A stretch of 64,000 bases of DNA, taken from the NCBI GenBank assembly GCA_963843525.1, contig CAWJKM010000003.1, positions 434,001-498,000 on the forward strand, given 5' to 3'. Under the pieces are notes generated by a model. The model had not been told where the DNA came from. It did not search any database and worked only from the letters and a program-made list of their open reading frames with translations. Of the stretch, positions 62,004-64,000 are shown piece by piece. Origin of the DNA: DATJPR01 sp963843525. Its GTDB lineage: Bacteria; Bacteroidota; Ignavibacteria; UBA10030; UBA6906. Every line of letters starts with the position of its first letter. The stretch's first letter is position 1. The position numbers and the translations under genes were made by a program.

Positions 62004-64000
62004 ATGCGTTTAGTCTGGTATACTGTGCCCATTCTTCTGCTTTTTTGTTCCTGCGCGAAGACAGTTGCTCAGCCTGGGGTGACACGAGTCTGGGCCATTG
62101 ACGACGGAGAAAAAGTCAAGCAGGATGATCTTACCAACCCCGCGAAGACAGGGGTGAACAACCCCGTTTGGGACGGCAGTCGCATTACGTTGTTTGGAGC
62201 CAAGAATGAGACTGTTGCGTTTCAGTTGATCCTCGAAGCGTCCGGAACGGGTGCAAGTAATGTCAATGTCGTACTCGACAGTCTGGTGAACGGCACTGCC
62301 GTTATCACGAACACCGGGTCGGCTGGACCCTTTTACTACGTCGGACGCCGGATCGATCTTTTTGTCGAGCACTATACAAATGTGACGCAGCGTTCACCGT
62401 ACACGGGCGGGTATGGATTCTCGAACGCACGCGCTCTGCCTGATGATGATTTCCTCGGGTGGATTCCTGATGCACTCGTCCCCTTTGAAGCTCCCGTAAA
62501 GTCACCGGCGCACGGACAGGGCGGTGCCCCGTTCCCCATCCTTGCCGGAAAGACGCAGGCAGTCTGGGTGGATATCTACATCCCGAAGGATGCTGTGGCG
62601 GGGACGTACGCAGCCACGGTGCGCGTCACAGAAGGCGGAAGCACGACCTTCACCATCCCGCTGGCACTCTCAGTGTACAACTTCAGTCTGCCCGACGAAA
62701 ACCATGCAAAATCTTTTTTCAACTGGGATCTTGACCTTCTGACCGCACGATACGGAATAACATACGGGAGCCCCGGCTACTGGGACATGTTCCGTAAGTT
62801 CATGAATTTTTCGCACCGGCATCGCATTGATCTGGTGGATGGCCGGGAATCGCTCGATGGTTTTGAATCCCATCTCGCGGAGTACTATACGGGCACTGCT
62901 TATACGGCGCAACACGGCTATGATGGCCCCGGTGTGGGCGTGGGGAACAAAGTCTATTCGATTGGCACCTATGACCAGCCGAACCATGGAGATGTCTCCG
63001 GGTTTGCTCCTGCCACTGCATCCGCGTGGCAATCTGCAGCCGACGCGTGGGAAGGATGGTTCCAGAGCAATGCACCCGACGTTCTCCGGTTCAAGTATAT
63101 GGATGACGAAGGGGATGTGAAAAATCCGGCCGTCGTGCAGCTGATCAAAGACAAGTGTTCATGGATCAAGTCGAGTCCCGGCCCGGGGAAAAACCTGCAT
63201 CGATTCTTTACGAAAGAATTTGTCTATCAGGGATTCTACGACTACATCGACATATGGTCATTGTCAGCGCAACCGGGAATACGGCTCAGCGACCTGAGTG
63301 CACGCAAGCCGGCCGGTAACCTCTTCAGTATGTACAACGGCACCCGGCCGATGTGGGGCAATATGGAGCTCCTCGACAATTATGCGACGGACAGCCGGGT
63401 GAACCCCTGGATCTCGTGGAAGTACGGCGTTGATCTTTTCTTCTTCTGGATAACTTCGTTTTACGCAGAGAATCTGCCACCCAGCCCCAACGCAAAGAAC
63501 GTCTGGGATGACAACTACATCCCTGGGGGAACCCCCTATGGATCGAATAAAGCGTGGGGCGCAGGGATGGTCTTCTATCCCGGTATCGATGTCCTCTACC
63601 CGGCGGATTCCCGCGGCCTCCAGGGGCCCATCGGATGCATTCGACTGAACAACTACCGGCGCGGTCAACAGGACTATGAATACCTCTGGCTGGCGAAACA
63701 GGCAGGGATTGATGTCTCGGCGATGGTTGATAAAATCGTTCCTCATGCTCTCGATGATTGGGGAGGTTCCTATACCAGCGCCGGCGGGTTCGACCAGCAA
63801 CCTGTGTATGCAGAGCATGGCTACATTTTCGAACAGGTACGTCGCCAACTTGCCGATTCATTGGCAAGCCATGCCGGACAAATCGTGTTTCCACCGACAG
63901 GGACGTTTAGTGTGGACCCCACCGTGCTTCCTGCAGGAGGGGGGACGGTATCCCTCTCGTGGACTTCGTCGCATGCAACTTCTGCAACGATAAACAACGG
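62004..64000 (+). CDS. Second DUF4091/GH123-like secreted protein (3' end outside window)
   Basis: The frame is open from the ATG at 62004 to the window end, so at least 665 residues are encoded. It has a signal peptide (MRLVWYTVPILLLFCSC, cleaved near VAQ). It then parallels the preceding gene product throughout: VWAIDDGEKVKQDDL, HYTNVTQRSP, FKYMDDEGD, DYIDIWSLSAQPG, QQDYEYLWLAKQ and the start of the Ig-like domain (VLPAGGGTVSLSW). The acidic DDE triad is conserved. It is a tandem duplicate with its own promoter region. A T9SS sorting domain is expected beyond the window but is not seen. Confidence 0.85.
   Translation, partial: MRLVWYTVPILLLFCSCAKTVAQPGVTRVWAIDDGEKVKQDDLTNPAKTGVNNPVWDGSRITLFGAKNETVAFQLILEASGTGASNVNVVLDSLVNGTAVITNTGSAGPFYYVGRRIDLFVEHYTNVTQRSPYTGGYGFSNARALPDDDFLGWIPDALVPFEAPVKSPAHGQGGAPFPILAGKTQAVWVDIYIPKDAVAGTYAATVRVTEGGSTTFTIPLALSVYNFSLPDENHAKSFFNWDLDLLTARYGITYGSPGYWDMFRKFMNFSHRHRIDLVDGRESLDGFESHLAEYYTGTAYTAQHGYDGPGVGVGNKVYSIGTYDQPNHGDVSGFAPATASAWQSAADAWEGWFQSNAPDVLRFKYMDDEGDVKNPAVVQLIKDKCSWIKSSPGPGKNLHRFFTKEFVYQGFYDYIDIWSLSAQPGIRLSDLSARKPAGNLFSMYNGTRPMWGNMELLDNYATDSRVNPWISWKYGVDLFFFWITSFYAENLPPSPNAKNVWDDNYIPGGTPYGSNKAWGAGMVFYPGIDVLYPADSRGLQGPIGCIRLNNYRRGQQDYEYLWLAKQAGIDVSAMVDKIVPHALDDWGGSYTSAGGFDQQPVYAEHGYIFEQVRRQLADSLASHAGQIVFPPTGTFSVDPTVLPAGGGTVSLSWTSSHATSATINN

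Noticed and set aside
1..64000. tRNA, rRNA, insertion sequences, integrases or phage genes
   Set aside because: No tRNA T-loop context, rRNA block, transposase or integrase motif was recognised anywhere; the polysaccharide locus shows no visible mobile boundary.

Overview
The window is a single, gene-dense chromosomal segment of moderately high G+C from a member of the FCB group, most likely a Bacteroidota-related lineage close to Ignavibacteria. The evidence is a full-length SprA (type IX secretion translocon), a PorX-type response regulator with a PglZ domain, and several secreted proteins ending in the YPNPFNPST-type C-terminal sorting domain typical of such lineages. Shine-Dalgarno-like sequences precede many starts. 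No tRNA, rRNA, CRISPR array or transposase was found. All genes but one are on the + strand.

Region 1 (1-16.8 kb) is secretion plus housekeeping. It holds the end of a T9SS-sorted protein, sprA, porX, then a tightly packed run tsaE-tsaB-accD-panC-(GlmU-like nucleotidyltransferase), a small envelope protein, a LytR_C-domain protein, rsfS and argS. Region 2 (16.8-26.4 kb) carries one giant Ig-like-repeat surface protein gene of about 8 kb. It ends in a T9SS sorting domain and is broken by four single-base frameshifts, all in the same direction. Two small exported proteins follow.

Region 3 (26.7-58.4 kb) is a large exopolysaccharide locus. It includes a Wzc-like co-polymerase/tyrosine kinase, a minimal SLBB protein, a Wzy-like polymerase, a polyprenyl-phosphate sugar transferase and a Wzx-like flippase. 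It also has about ten glycosyltransferases, a polysaccharide deacetylase, a heparinase II/III-family lyase and an AlgD-like GDP-mannose 6-dehydrogenase. A CDP-sugar module (cytidylyltransferase, SDR, C-methyltransferase), a tandem pair of further methyltransferases, and an unusual glutamate-dehydrogenase/CapK-ligase pair complete it. Together these should build, flip, polymerise and trim a uronate- and deoxysugar-containing polymer. No Wza-type outer-membrane exporter with a Poly_export domain is present.

Region 4 (58.8-64 kb) holds two tandem paralogues of a DUF4091/GH123-like secreted glycoside hydrolase. The first has a T9SS sorting domain; the second runs off the window. They are separated by a strong terminator and an AT-rich region.

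The most interesting cross-cutting signal is regulatory. Five CRP/FNR-type palindromes (TGTGA-N6-TCACA, two of them perfect) lie in five different intergenic regions ahead of the giant adhesin, the exopolysaccharide sub-operons and the glycoside hydrolase. This suggests one cAMP-receptor-like regulator controls the surface and polysaccharide programme. Two unrelated 7-bp-period tandem repeats are also present, one inside a sorting-domain coding sequence and one replacing the ribosome-binding region of the nucleotidyltransferase gene.
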